DNA of 64,000 nucleotides from Ophiodon elongatus (GCA_016806645.1 JACSYO010002129.1:62001-126000), one strand, 5' to 3'; shown: positions 36,415 to 50,660, numbered from the stretch's first letter. The notes: generated by a model from the letters alone, not told the origin. Numbers and translations are program-made.

Positions 36415-39400
36415 GCAGCGTCACAGCTCCTAAGCAGATAACACATTCGGTGCCATTCCCTTCATCGTAATTCCCACATACAAGGGTGGAGCGGGAACAG
36501 GTGTGATCAACAGCTTTGTTAAATATTAGAAGGGAGGGGTGAGGGAATTTTGGCACCATGGAGCGACATTTTCTCTCTGAATTCAGAGCAAAAGCTTGTT
36601 CTGTTGTAACGACAACCTCGGGGAAAGAGCGTAAGACGGGTGTGAAGCCGGCATGCATTGATATGCAAAGCAAGGCGGTGTAGATGGAAGTAGAGTTGCA
36701 GAGCGCATTGTAGTATTCAGTTTTTTTTATCTGTTACTTCCTGCTTATAGCCATTTCATATCAAACAGTCTGTTAATTGCAAGTGCTTGTTAACTGTGGC
36801 CATAATTTCAATCCCATCCCTCCCTTTACACCCTCCCTTTTCCCTTTTCTTCTTTTATAGTCTAGGGAAAAAGACGAGATGGCAATGTTGGACAAGATGT
36901 TGAATGTGTTCCTCTTCATGCGTATGTGTCTGTGTGGGGCTGGCCCAAAGGCAGATCACCAAACAGCTGTGTGTTAGTGCCAATGAGTAGACATTTGGTC
37001 CACTCGACCCATAACGCTGGCACACAGGATAGGGAACCGTGTCCAAGTCCTCCTCTCAAATCCTCGGTCCATCCGTCCATCCCCTCTCATTGTCCCCGGG
37101 GCAGCAGGCAGCCCCAGCTAAAGACTGATCTGCTTGAACGGGCACAGGTGCAGCAGGGGGTTTGTCCCACTGCCAAAAGTTGTGCTTCTGTTTCCTTTGG
37201 GCTTATGAGTGGGTTGTGCAGCTCTCTCTTTCGCTTCTGGAGGGATTGAAAAAGCTGCAGATGCAAGTGTTTGATCAGCCTGCCGATACAACAGCAAACG
37301 GGAGAGAGTGAGTCGAAAGTGCAGACAGAAAACTAAAGATATTGAAACAACAGAGGAGAACATTTCTGATGGAGATTTTTCGCAGGACTGAAATATGTTA
37401 CAACAGCCAGTGACGCAATTATTTCAGTGTTTCAGTGTTATGCAGGTGAAGGTCCTGTTGTACGGACACTGCAGTGTCCCTGCAGCTGTCCTCAGGGAAC
37501 GTTTTTTGGTGCGGATGTGTGTGCCAGGGGTATCTTTAGAGAGGCGCGCTGCAGGCATCCCTTTGGGAATGCAGGAAGGGGAGGGAATAGAAGAGTGCTC
37601 TGGTTTCAGGCCTCAATCTGGAAAGCTTCAGGAGTACCTCTCAAGGCTCAAGTAGAAGCTAACGTCCATTTGTAGTGTATTTAAAAGAGAATGCATGCAC
37701 TTAAGGGCTACTTATTGCTTCACGTAGCAGAACAGAGACAGTGAACGAAAGTAGATACATGCGTAAAAGCCTTGGTACACTCAGAGACTGACACATAGCA
37801 CAGCAAACCTCTCTCTCACTCTCTCTTTGAATGCCCTTGCTTTCTCATTCGCTTTATGTCTCCCAGGACAGTGCTCAGAAATGTTGAAATGGGGCCTAAC
37901 CCACGAAGCAAAGAGGGAGAGTCGTTTAAGCTAAGTTAAACAAGGGCACTTAGATTTTAAAGGGCCATAATCTTCAAAAAGGGGCGCTTTAAAATCAATT
38001 GACAAGACATATAAAAGGTAAAGACAGATTGAGAGGAAGGTGTAGTTGTTGGCAGTTAAGTGACTTATCTTTATGAATGAGCGTGTTTAATTAAATGTCA
38101 TTGATACTTGTTCTGTGCGTGTGTCTTTGCTCATGTGCATGCGTCTACGTCTGCAAATGCGTGTGTTTGCTGGACAGCGCAGGTGGGCTGGATCAGTATC
38201 CAGAGCAGCACTGAGCCACTGATTCAGCCTGCACAGTTTGGGCTTGAATCCAATCAGGGCAGCCATCTGGTGACCAATCAGGGCCCTGGCTGTGATGTCA
38301 CAGCAGCAGAGCTCTGGATTTCATGGGAGCTAGGAGGAGTAAATGCCATGAATCACATTGGACCTCTGTGCTGGTAAAGCCAGCTAGTTAGACCACGGAG
38401 CGGACTATCAGGCCGTAGCTATGTAATCGTCAGCGGATTGGATGTTGAGGCGTGAGGGGGCGAACTGTGCTGCTGACCAGGATGCTGGGTCACTGAAACC
38501 AGGCTGTTGTCATTTGTGTGCCTGCAAATGTGGGAAGCGTTGTTTGTGCATTTTTACTGACAAGAAGGAATTGTTGGCCTGCACACAAGCTCCTTCTTTA
38601 TTCATGGGGGAGCAGTCTAGTACACATAATTGTGCTTTTAGTGTGTTTACTGTAGAAAATTAGCATTTCAGACTTTGTTTCACGTTGCAGATGTTGGCAG
38701 TGGCGCTGTAGCCCTCGCGGTTAGGGCAAGAGGACAATACACTGTATCTGGTGTGACTGACAGCCCTGTTCATTCTAATGTGATTTCAAGGCTCTCCTCT
38801 GTGTGAATGCCTCTATCATTTTAAACAGTCTCAAACAGTGCAACCCAGTGAGTCACCCTGACCCGGACCTACAGTGGAACTGTTCCCAGCTCTCTCACCA
38901 CCTGCGGTTAGCAGGCCAGAGGCGTGGCGGACGGCTGGGTGACAGAGAGAGGGAAGTCTCAGGAGAATCGCTGTCACTATCGAAAGGCCCTCTGCAGGGC
39001 ATCAGAGAGGAAACAGGACAGGGTGACAAGAGAGAGTCTCAGTGAAAGTTGACCTTAAAAAGCTTCACAACGCCATATATTGCTGTAACACTCAGGTCTG
39101 TGAATATTTCATCAGCCCATAAACGAGTTGTAGAATATAGCAGGTTGGCGATGGGTGGTACAGGTGTAGTAGTAATGCAGTGCTATACTGTGAAGCCTCA
39201 TATATTCTCATTCTTTAGAGTTTTCATTTATATGGTAGCAGAGTCCAAACTAGCCTACAGTATTAATGCAAATCCCTCAGACGTACAGTAGCATAGAGGA
39301 GGGGGGATGTACTGTTATGACTAAAACCAGTTAAATCCACCCTCCTTTTTTCTGGTGCTTATCTGATCAGTGGAGCAACCAGCTAACCCCCTAGCATGGG

Positions 39401-39741
39401 ATTTAATGTCAAACACAGGCCATAAGCCGTGTTCAATGGGCATGACAAGGATAAACATCAGTGGGAACACGCAACGTATTGCTGGCCTTGGCTGCATATA
39501 TAACGGCAGCAGGGGTGAGGCAAGTGCAGCGTCTTGACATCAGCGCTTACGTAAATAAACAGGGGAGAGCCCACACGCTGGACCTCACTTACACTTCACA
39601 CAGAGAGTGTGAGTGCAACAAAGAGAATGAAATTAGGGGAAGAGCAAAAGAAGAGCGAGAGGTGGAGGCAATCATGCAGAGAGACACAAATCTGAGAGCC
39701 TAGCATGGAGGTGCAGGAGGTGGGAGGTGTGTGAGCTTGTG

Positions 39742-39749
<8 letters not shown>

Positions 39750-39784
<35 letters not shown>
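39750..39784. repeat. (GT)n microsatellite
   Basis: About 17 GT units. Confidence 0.95.
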
Positions 39785-39787
<3 letters not shown>

Positions 39788-39911
39788 CTGTATTTGCCTG
39801 CTCTGCCGCCCTGGTGACTTCAGGTGTTATCTTCTTAGCCTCCAAACGTGACAGTGAGATAATTAGAAATGTTAACACTTACTGGAGCTTGTACTTCTAT
39901 GAATTCTCAGT

Positions 39912-39916
<5 letters not shown>

Positions 39917-39948
<32 letters not shown>

Positions 39949-39949
39949 A
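39917..39949. repeat. (CT)n microsatellite
   Basis: CT units with TTTCT interruptions. Confidence 0.9.
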
Positions 39950-40374
39950 TTTTCTCTTTCTTCTGCCCGTCTAAACACACACACATGCACACATACACAC
40001 TCTCAAATTCTATTATCTCCCTCAGCCCGTGTTATGAATGACACACTTAAAGCCTGGAATGACTTGGCCATGCAGCAGTGGATCACAATTAACGTTAACG
40101 CCAGCATCTTTGGAAATAATTGTCATAGCTCAATTCTAATGTGCTGATGACCCGTTTTCCCTACTTTTAATATGAAATACTCATTTTAATTCACATCTAT
40201 TTGTACATAGGATTATTCATTTGCTCAGTGCAGTTGTTGCAAATTTGCTAATTTATTTGAATTGCATTAATCAGTTGGTTATTACAGTATTTTCGAAAAG
40301 GAAAGGTGAAAAAGGTGAAAATGGAAGGATAGAAATTATTACTTAGTTATTGAATTCGCAGTTGGATTAATCAG

Positions 40375-40700
40375 ACTGTGGCTGGGCGATATAGCCTGAA
40401 TCTTCTATCACAATATATCAGGGTATTGCATGTTTTCTGGTAATTAAATAAATTAATAGTCTACAGTATATGAAATAACAACATGGTAAAGGCTATTTTT
40501 TGTATATTCCTGTGTGAATTAAATACAAGCCAAATGAAAAGTACAGAATATTTTCTCATTCCATTCATAAAGATAATATGCAAATAGAGTAATCAGATTA
40601 GGACAATACTTTTGATTTAACTGAAAATTTGAATTGTGTATTACGATATATATTGTATGATTTCGTCATGTTACGCTTCCATTATCAACACACAGCTCTA
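40375..40700. mobile_element. MITE-like 'GGCTGGGCGATAT' repeat
   Basis: It opens with GTGGCTGGGCGATATAG and closes with TATCAACACACAGCTCTA, which are imperfect inverted repeats of one another. The interior has several ATATAT/GATATATAT stretches and is AT-rich. The hexamer AATCAG flanks both sides (40369-40374 and 40701-40706), a possible target-site duplication. Repeats starting GGGCTGGGCGATAT are common in fish genomes, by recollection. There is no coding capacity. Confidence 0.45.
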
Positions 40701-41534
40701 AATCAGGCTGACCATAGGATAAGAATTAAAGATGGTAAATTGCATTTTATGTCCTTGAATAGACATAGATAATAGACATCTATTTTTGAGGCAGTCAACA
40801 AACAGATGCCGGTTTACTGAAGCAGTAGGAGGACACTGTTGAAATTCTGACAAATGTCTCGGCTCAAAGGAAAGGGAGAGAGATACAGAGAGAGAGAGAC
40901 ATGCTCACTAGAGTGTTTCACATGAAAAAATGAAAAGTGACAGAAAGCTGACGAAGGGATGACAACCTTGTTTGTCCTTTACTGGATGATCAACATGTGT
41001 TACGCGGATATGGGTCCCAAAGGTTGACACGGGGCGGCTGATACAGAGGGTTCCACGCTCCACTGGAATCCCCTTGCCTTTAAATTAGCATCCTAACTCC
41101 GCTTACTCAGCTAACGGCACAAGCTGTGGAGCAGTGTGTGAACACTGGCGATAATGAAACTGCACACCGTCGACATCATTAAAGATAATCTTGGCTCATT
41201 TTGTGCTGGGACACATAATCCGGGGAAGATGCCGTGAACAACAGGAAGAGCTCATTTTGCCAGAGCGGGGCACATAAACGCCTTTCTACTGTCATCTCAC
41301 TGGCTCCCACCAGTCTCAATCTGCTGATGCTTGGTCGGGGGGATAAAGAAGTACTATAGGTTGGTTTGCAGGAAACAGATCCCAGGTCAAGGCAAAGGCT
41401 TGTCTGAAGGCGTCTCCAGCGTGTGTCTAATTGAGCGCTGTGTAGTTAATTGTTTGTGCGTGGGAGAGGAGAAATCAATCTGTTTTCTCACTGCCGTGAC
41501 TTCTAGGCCCTGGGGTGAGAGACTGGAGCTGGCA

Positions 41535-41562
41535 GACACACACACACACATACACACACATG
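41535..41562. repeat. (CA)n microsatellite
   Basis: CA units with an ATACA interruption. Confidence 0.85.
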
Positions 41563-42154
41563 CGCAGCTCTGCCAACAATGTCCAAAAACCATGCCTTGC
41601 AAGCACAAACTCGCACATGCAGACCCAAACCCTTCCGCTACTGACACACACACACTCAAACACGAACATGCACACTCCCTCCTCAGAGGAAGAGGATGTG
41701 CATGAGGGGTTATAGAGTCAGGGTAAAGTCAGATCCATGTATCGATCGGCTACTTGCTGAGAGAGAAGTCAGGAACGTGAGACCTGCTCAGGTCAGAGGG
41801 CCAAGAGACAGTGGGGATGAGAGACAGTAAAAGAGAGAGAAGCCTACAGAGCCTACAGCTAGTAGTGCTCCCCCCTCACCCATCCTCTCTGAATGCAGAG
41901 CCAGCGTTCTGCTTTGACGTGGATTTTCATGGGAGCTCTACTCCGCTTCATGAACATTAGAATGAGATTTCTTCAATTTGTAACTTGGGTCAGAGCCATA
42001 TGTCAAATCAATGGGAAAGAAAGAGACGTACTTACGGCAACTAATTGTTATCCTTATCGTATTTATCTGTATCCATTGCTATAGATTATTCTATACTTAA
42101 TGTTTAATACATACAATGAATCTATATTGAACCACTGTGTCAATTAACATATAA

Positions 42155-42274
42155 ATGCAAATAATGATTCAATTTGCATATTCAGCTTATCAGCTCATTT
42201 GCATGTGTTTAGTTATCTTTAATGGTGTTTCAATTTATGACTGAATGCTACTGTAAGTGAATGCCTATTTGCAT
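42155..42274. promoter_or_regulatory. Cluster of four perfect octamer (POU) motifs
   Basis: ATGCAAAT occurs at 42155-42162, and its complement ATTTGCAT at 42172-42179, 42197-42204 and 42267-42274. All four are exact matches to the octamer bound by POU-domain factors. They sit in an AT-rich stretch with nearby TAAT/ATTA homeodomain cores (for example CAATTAAC at 42141). The density is far above chance, about 0.004 expected per 120 bases at even base composition. This looks like an enhancer or conserved non-coding element. AT-rich composition raises the chance rate somewhat. Confidence 0.5.
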
Positions 42275-44286
42275 TTTTAATGTTTCACTGTGTGGGAAAA
42301 AAAAACGTTGCTTCCTTCGATGCACCGGTCTTCTCCACGGAGCAAAAACGGTTGTGCTAGTTTAGGGGGGTTGGCATGAAAAGAGTGCCACCTGAATAAT
42401 TTACTTTTCCTTTCAATGGGATCAGAGCACCGGCTCACATCTGATCTCATTTGAGCCACCAAAGCTCCGTTCCCATTGGATGACAGCAGCTGGTGGAATA
42501 CCTGTAAGCACCCCTTTGATTGGTTGAGAGTTATTTATTTTCATTCAGTCATAAACTCTTCAATTATTGATGGGAATGAAGCAAACTGGGATCTGACGAT
42601 GAGATGCGAAAATGGGATGAGAACTGCAGAGGGATGGAGGCAGCATGTGAGTACAAAACAGGCGTTGGGGGGTATGGAGTGGCAAAGACGTGAGGCTGCA
42701 GAGAGATATGTAGAGGGGGAGGGGTGATAAGGTCCATGAGTACAAACAGTACTATCCTTCAGTTGGATATCAGCAACAGACGCCATGAGATGTCTGTTGA
42801 TTCATCTCCCTTTATTCGCTCGGTTCTCTTTCTTTACCGAACCTTTTTAGCTGAACAAAGGCAGACGGAGGGAGTAATTCAGAGTGACCAGACGCCCGAG
42901 ACTCCCGGAACAGAGGGGGGAAAAGGTCACATGAAACAGGAGGCTCCATGGAGACCACCGACCAGAACGAAATGTTTCGATGAACTGATGTACTCAGGCC
43001 TCCGGGGACAAGAGGAGATGGAGGAAAAAATTAGTATACAAAAAAAAAAGAAAAAAAAAAAGTGTGGGTGTAGAGCTGTGTGTGTATGTGTGTACATTTA
43101 ACGGTGTTTGTCAGGATGTACATGTTTCAAGGCATATTCATTACACCATAACACGCACACAACAACCGAAAAATACACAAGTGCGTGTGCAGTGAATGCA
43201 TCTGATTATTAGATGTGTGTTTTTTTTTTTCTATGTGTGTATACTAGCTTTAGAATATGAGCAGTAGTGGGGGGAAGGCGGTCGGCTCAGACCCTCTGGA
43301 TCCTCTCCATGCACTAATGGGCGTTCACCTTGTGTGGATCCCGGCAAAGCGTTTCCAGCATCGTGCTGTTGGTAATTAACAGGAGCAGGCAGTGGAAAGC
43401 AGCACCTGTTACAGCCTGACTGACCGAGGCCCTGAGCTCTGGGCTCTGGGCTGTGTCTCCCACTGCTCCTCTCTAATAATCAGACCACCGCCTCGCAGCA
43501 TGAATGCATGCACTTGTGTGTTTGTGTGATTACGTGGGTTATTCATAACAAGGAAAGGCAGATTAAGAGGAGGTGGGGACAAAAGAGAAGAGATTCTACA
43601 AATACTTCAATAGTAATGGTAGCTCCACACATTGCCTAAGGCTCTGTGAGGTTCTGAGTGTTATTTCCAGAAAATGAGCAGGCTGTTGTCAAACATTACC
43701 TGTCTGGTTCCTAGACAGCTAAGTAATAGACTAATGCAACGGCTGCTGTGAGATGATTTAACCATTGTTGTACTAAAGACTTGATTTTACCCTTCTAGTA
43801 TGAATGTGTCAACAGTCTATTTTTGCCACCTCCGTTAAGACTTTTTTATACAAAAGCTAGCAATTTCTCTGCCTCTGATTCAGTTGTTTCAAATAGCAAA
43901 TACTGATCGATAAATGAGCATTAACTTGAGATTTAGCTAAATAAGACGACCGCATGCTTGTGTTTGTGAGCAATCGCATGTCTGTATGCAGACTTTTATT
44001 TCTCCTGTTGTTCCTGAGTAGCTATGAAGGCTGCTACTGTGCTGTATGCATGTGGGACAGTGTGCCTTCATATGGGAGATGGGGTGGACATATGTGTGTG
44101 TGACAAAGGTAGACAGAGGGAGGAAGCGAGAGAGGAAGTGAGTGACAGCCATGTTTCAGAATTGGAGCATGTCATCCAGGCCTGCTGTGTCAGAATCTCC
44201 TGATGCCCACTCTGCCTATCCTAAAGCTGGATAACCTTGGCAGGCAGATTGGGGTCACTACTATCAAATTAGATACATCACTCTCA

Positions 44287-44290
<4 letters not shown>

Positions 44291-44341
<51 letters not shown>
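44291..44341. repeat. (CA)n microsatellite
   Basis: About 25 uninterrupted CA units. Confidence 0.95.
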
Positions 44342-44342
<1 letters not shown>

Positions 44343-44669
44343 GTTCCACACAAATCACTCCGACATGTGCATTTATATAAGGTAGACATGTTTGCATCTG
44401 CATAAACAAGCAAACTTGCTGTGCTCTGGCAATGCTGAACAAAATCATCCGGATAACTTCAGACAGATATCGAGGGTCAACAAGAAGTTGAGAGTCTGGT
44501 AGAATTGCAAAAGTCGCCCTGAATTGGGTTCTCTACTGCCCAGCTGTCACAAAGAGAGAATGCACCGAGTTGATAAAAATCCAGATACACATCTGAGGTT
44601 TAATTAATGTTCACTCACATTAAAGGCTAGAACCATATACGCTCATGAGGCGCTCTGAATACAAATGCC

Positions 44670-44695
44670 TGTGTGTGTGTGTGTGTGGGGGGGGG
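44670..44695. repeat. (GT)n followed by G run
   Basis: GT units run directly into a nine- to ten-base G homopolymer. Confidence 0.9.
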
Positions 44696-45444
44696 CAGTT
44701 ACATGCTAGTGTGAAGCTCTGACATCAGGAGTATTGCTAATAAACAGCACTCTCAAGCTATCGTGCCAGAAATCCAAACCTTGAAAACAAACATAAACCT
44801 GGCAAATGAAATATTGACGTTGTCAAAAGGACATCATAGATTTTTTTTTTTCTTTTAATAAAAGGCTGCTCTGCCAACATTTGGAAACCTGAACGTTTTT
44901 ACAAACACTGAACGCACCACAGCACAATAACAATGTTGGCTTAATGTTCAACGAGCAGCCTGCAGCACACTTTTTAAACCAAACGCATTGAAAGGGATGA
45001 AGCATGTTAAACTCAATATCAAGTAAAGAGGAGGAAACAAATCATCTGGGTGAATAAGACACAAAAGACAATATCAGTGCATTACACGTTCCAACTACTG
45101 AAGCAAGGAACGATCAATATCTGTGTTCAAAACTAAATAAATATGTCTTAGTTTGGTTTTTGGTCTGTCGGACCCTCCTTCAACTAGCTCCACTGAAACC
45201 AAATCTAAGCCTGTGCAGAGGCTCTCTGAAGTTGTAAGTTGAAGATGTGACGGAATAATTAGTTGATGGCGCCACTGACACAAAAGATGGATACTTTCAT
45301 TGTATGGGCCTGAGCAATGAGATGAAAAGAATGTCAACCTATTTTTAAATGTCACTGTCTCTTTTTGTTCTGAATCCCTGCTCTACTTTGTGCCACAGAT
45401 CTAAACTGGGTCAACATCACATGTGGCGCCCTGGTGGGCCCTTC

Positions 45445-45469
45445 TGTGTGTGTGTGTGTGTGTGTGTGT
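45445..45469. repeat. (GT)n microsatellite
   Basis: About 12 GT units with related GTGTGAGTGTG sequence after. Confidence 0.9.
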
Positions 45470-46780
45470 ACATGTGTGAGTGTGTGCATGTGGGTGAACA
45501 CGTATGTGACTGCTTCGAGACATGATCATGTGCGTGTTACTCTACACTGACATCAACACGTAGGAGGGGGTGTCTACAGTTTGCAGAATTTGAAAAATAA
45601 AAATAAATTAGGTTTTTTGTTTCACACATAATTATTGTCAATTATGACGACATGTTATCTGCAATTGTCTGTTTGTGCTCATTATTAGAAGAGCTGTGGA
45701 TAGGCGGGAATGTAAAATGATTTTGTCTGGTGTTTGTTGGTGTGCATCCTCGTGTGTTTCAACAAAGCGTATGCTTGGCTATGGTGAACCGTAGCCGACA
45801 GTGAGGCGAGGGTTGCCCTGCTGGAGCTTTCAGATTAATAGATAGACACTGATAATAACACACACAACTCACAGCGCTTCTGTCCTTAATGAAGATGGAT
45901 CTAGCTGGGGCTTGGCGGTGCACAGGCACTCGGGGTGGCAGCCTGCCAGTCACAGCCAAGTGACATCTGGGAACAGCTCAATGCAAAGGGCGGGAGGGAG
46001 CAAGATTCACCAGAGAGTACAATTTCATAACATTATCATGTTATATCATAATCCATTGTTGGTGGCTCATAAGATTAATGTCAGGGCCGGCAGTTATCAC
46101 TCTTTGTGTAGACTTAATGGTCACAGTGAATTATTCATTGCCTCCTATTGATTCGCGATGCAACTTGTGCTGACAAAGTTGACAGCGCAGGTTGACTGAT
46201 ATGGAGTATATCTAATTTGACTGTGAGGCTGGGACGCAGGGGAGAAGGAATGGAAGAGAATGGTTGCAGAGGGAAAGTCAAAAGTCAGAAACAAGAGGAA
46301 GTTATGCGTCAGTGCAGACAGATGTGGCAACTGGGCTGCTCAACTTTCTGCGTCTTCTAGGTGTTTGCTTCTTAAATAGATTTCTATTAAGTTGACAAAA
46401 ATGGCGTCTCACATTTGTCATCGCTAAATTGCAATTTTCAGGCTGAACTAATGTATAATGTTTCAACTGGTTAGTGATTGGCTGCCAGATTGGGTCAGAG
46501 GTTCCATCCCTGTAAGATATTAGACCCTATTAGAGTGGGGCTGCAGACAGTGTATGTGTTAGAAGACAGGTGGGTGCTGAGGTCACTTCCTCTGGCAGCT
46601 GTGGCCGGCATCACAGGGCAAGCATTGATGGGTGGTGGCATTGCCTCCTGTTGCATCAGTAATAATGAACAGTGACAAGCTCTCTGCCGCCACAATAAAT
46701 CACAGGCCACACAGGAGACAGTGAAGACCGGGCCGGAGAGCACGCTCTGTCTGCTGCGTGGTGTCGTTGCTGACGAACGG

Positions 46781-46811
46781 ACTGACTGACTGACTGACTG
46801 GCTGGCTGGCT
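46781..46811. repeat. (ACTG)n / (GCTG)n tetranucleotide repeat
   Basis: Five ACTG units followed by GCTGGCTGGC. This is a simple tetranucleotide tract with a one-base shift in motif. Confidence 0.85.
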
Positions 46812-49800
46812 TGGGGCAGACTATCTCTATCACTCATTCACCGATGAGGCCACATTATCACACACAGTCAACCCCCTTTCAGATACTCAGGACTCCGATT
46901 AGCAGGTACAACTATCTCTCGGGAATATTGGACTCTTACTGGCTGCTTTATTGGCAGTGAGGCCTACTACTGTTTCAGAAACATATAATAGTTAAAGTGT
47001 AGACTCCAGAGATGAGGAGGCATGTGGGTTGGGGTTTGTGGAGAACTGCAGCTGAGGGCAGACGCTGAAGCAGGAAAAAGTGGTACAGGAGTGTCTATTG
47101 AATAAAGTGAGTGGGGATCTCTCTCTAGCCCCTTCCTTTTTCCTTTACCTCTTTGACAGCCACACTAGCCGTGTTTGATATCCCTCCGCTGTGTTCTGCG
47201 GCTCTGCAGATTCCCTTGTCTCATTTGCATTCCCTTAAAGCACACTTCCATTAAAGTCTCCCCCTGTTTTTTGTCTCTTCCCTCTCTCCTTCTGTTTCTT
47301 CAAATAGGTCTTTTTTTTCCCTGGGTTGCTGTTTTGGAAGGAGCCTTATTCCCTGTTGACTACACAGCCTATCCCCGCTCTCCCTGAGTCAGTAATCAAA
47401 CACATTGGCCCTAATACACAGGCCATTACAAGAGCTCTGATGTTCCATCTGCACACAGCCGGCACAATGGTGTCATTATATAAACAGCCCTGCTGCTGCA
47501 GCCAGCGAGATACTACCACACCAGAGCCCCGGCCTTAACTGACCCACCCCAGTAAATGGAGAAGTGTTGGGATGAGCTGACCTGAATGTGCTTGTGTAGT
47601 CGCTATCTTAACAACATTATCCATCCTGAATGAATGCTCTAGTGTTAACAGTACAGTTCTCACTATGACCGAGACCATGTGGGCTTTGAGCGTCAATGCA
47701 AATGTAATAGAGGTTGTGGTGAAGGAATAATATCTAATGCTATTATGTTGTCTTTGCTAGCGATAGCTTCACCAAAAAGGATTAGAGAGATTAGTGATTG
47801 GCCCAACTGGAAGATAACATTGAAGGGGGCGGGAGGACGGTGTTACACAAGCTGGTGTCTTTTTTGTCTCTTTTTTTTTGTTGCAGTGACATTGATTCGA
47901 TCTTGTTTTGGCATCTGTTGACTGTACAGATGTGGAATTGTACAATTATTTTGAAAATTCTGTTATTTAATGTTAGCGTTGTCAGACATTAAATGCTAAA
48001 AGGGCATACTTCCTGTTGTTTCGAATTCCACGGATAATGATGTCAGATTGTGCCAGCCGTTGCACTTGATGTCATTTTTTTGCACAGTGATTGAAGCTAA
48101 CTCTTTCTCATAATCAGAGTAATCGGATTCCATGCGCTTCGTTAATGGGGGATTTTAACACAAACACACACTGCAAGTGGAAGTGTGTCCAAATCATCAC
48201 TCTGGCTAATTTGAATAATCATTGAATTAAATTCCACTGTCATACCTCAGCATCCTGGAAGGCAGGTTTGACAGTAAAAACACAGCCTCCCACTCAGCAA
48301 AGCTCGGTCACAGATGGTGATGGTAATGATATTTCATCGTATGTCTGTTACATTTCAAAAGGAAAAGTAGGATAATTATATTCACTTTGGCGAGTGATTA
48401 GTTTTATGGAGGTGAAGAAGTAATTAATGAATTCTATTTCATCCTCATTTATTGTTACACTCCGTTGTATAGCTCCCTCTTGCCCAACTCAAGAGAGTAC
48501 AAAAGAGTATCGAGTGTGACAAAGCTTCAGCACCGTTGAGTCAGAGGGAGAATTACTTAGAGGCCCCCAGGCGAAGCATACGTTTTTGTCGTTCTCTGCA
48601 GTCTCATCAGACTCTAATACTACATGGCTAGCCTTCACTGAGTCTAGTGATACTCTGCTCTGAAATAAAGTGCCTGTCTCAGACCTGACTGAAAGCAAAT
48701 CCCAACAGCATTTGCAAAAGAAGTACTTGTTTTCCATCTATTCCAATTTAAGTGGATGTTGGAAGTTTATCTGAAGTGAATTTTTACTTGATTACAAATA
48801 TTTAATGCAGCAGTTGGCATCACTTTTTGATTTGTAAGTGAGATGTGATTGCGATTCAGTTTTGCACGCTCGACTGTGTCGGTTGCTAGGAGGCAATCAT
48901 TTCCTTCATAGCGGGAGCTTTGCTACTGAACCAACTATTTGTTGTTGAAGCATCTGAAGCATAAACATCAATCCTAATAGCATGGGAAATGCTGGTGCTT
49001 CATCTTAGGATGCAAAGACTTCTCTTTGCATGAAGCAACAGACGGTCACAAGTTATGACTGTCAAATCTTAAAATCAATCGCGAGTGTTTTCCTAACCAA
49101 ATAAATTTGCGTGTTTGTGTTTGCACACTCCCGGCTTTGCTTCCCATTGCCCTGCATGATTTTCACTTGTTCATACAACGTACCTCATCTTCAAATATAT
49201 TGAAATGCTAATTAAGAACTTTATGTCTGCAAAGTGTCTTTGGCAAGCTCTTAGTAAAATGTTTCCTTTTAAAGCTCCAGTTGTTGTCCAATCAGCAGTG
49301 TGGATCTCCAGCCTTCTGACCACGGGCAGCTCAGTCACACACGCACATACATGCACCGAGTCGACTCACACTTATCATACTTGTCTCTCTCACCTTGATA
49401 TCAGATTCCCCTCGGAGGGAGGATAAACCGAAAAGAGAAAGCCTGGAGCTACAGCAGCTCGGAGAGTTACACCAGCTTTTCTAATTATGCAGCAAAAACT
49501 GTCGACGTAAACTCTTTGTTCTCCCTCCTTTTGATTCTGGTCGGGTAATGTTCCTAAATGCCGCTTTCTTCTGTACAGATATAATTTGCATGACGGGGTG
49601 AACATGAATGGTTTCCGTGACAGACACACACAGTACCCCCCACCCCGTATTAAAAATACTTGTGACACCCTGTTCTGGAAGAGCATGTCTGCTTAAGCAA
49701 ACAGATTCTTAATGATCATGGTCATTATCGTAATGATCCAATAGAAGTGGATAATAAGGTTATTTTCTTTGGATCAAGGCCTGCCTATAAATGAGTTGGA

Positions 49801-50199
49801 GAAACAGAGGGTAGCGTCCCAAAAAGGAGGACGCAGCTGTGCACTTCAGGGTAACTCTGACAGTTCTTCCTTCAGAGAGCCGCATGCCTGTCATCCGCCC
49901 TTCCTCCCTCTTTCCCAGTGCTCGCCCTCCTCACCTTTCCACCAGTGTCGCGAAATTGTTGTCCATCTTCCCATTTTGTGGGCTCCAGTCTCATAGGGGG
50001 ATGATATTCCACTCTATTAGAAGAGGAATAGTGATGATAATAATTGTGGATGTGATCAGCGCAAAAAGGTCAGCCTCTGGCCTCGGGTGGGTAACATCCA
50101 CTAAGTAGGGAGAGCACGGAGGGTGAAGACACCCATCTCACACCCAGCAAAGACTCCTAACCTCCCTCCCCAGAGGCAGATTGACTCACAGACACAGGC

Positions 50200-50660
50200 A
50201 GAAGAAATACTTTCTCCTTTGACATTACTTCCTGCTTTCTTACTATTGCTGTTCTCACTTGGCTATTTTCAGCAGTTTTTCCTCCCACTCTCATATTTAT
50301 TCTCGTTGTGCAGAAAGTCATCCTTCCCTTACTTTGTTTGTTCCTTACTTCCTTTGCTCCTTCTGTCCCTTGTTTATTGGTTAGTCAGGCAGCGTGATGC
50401 TTCCTCTCTTTTTTGTTCCATCGTTCTTTCATTCCTTTCTTTCTTGTTTTCCTCCATTTTGGCCACCACTACATCCTTCTTTCCTCTATTCCTTCTGTTC
50501 TCTCTTCCCACCACATTGAAATGAAGTGTTGCGTAATGCTGGCTTTCTTATTGTCACAAAATGAAATCAATTTATCCACCCTGCACTTTTCTCTCCCTGC
50601 TTCCCTCAATCCCAAACCTGCCCTCCCACCCTGCTCTTTCTCTAGCCCATCTCATCTTCT
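50200..50660 (+). repeat. Pyrimidine-rich tract
   Basis: T/C-rich with TTCC/CTTTC words. The 133-codon plus frame at 50123-50524 is Leu/Ser/Phe-rich by composition. Confidence 0.5.

Larger units (their letters stand above)
36420..40370. other. No gene seen outside listed repeats
   Basis: Mixed sequence without splice-supported exons. A lone GGACAGCGC half RE1 lies at 38173-38181 without a left half. Confidence 0.4.

Noticed and set aside
38173..38181. RE1 right half GGACAGCGC
   Set aside because: No left half at any accepted spacing.
38698..38740. tRNA/SINE-like phrase (GCGGTTAGGGCAAGAGG)
   Set aside because: No B box or cloverleaf partner sequence could be found downstream.
43259..43381. 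40-codon plus frame in a GC-rich block
   Set aside because: Too short, with no splice or family evidence; kept only as a possible conserved block.
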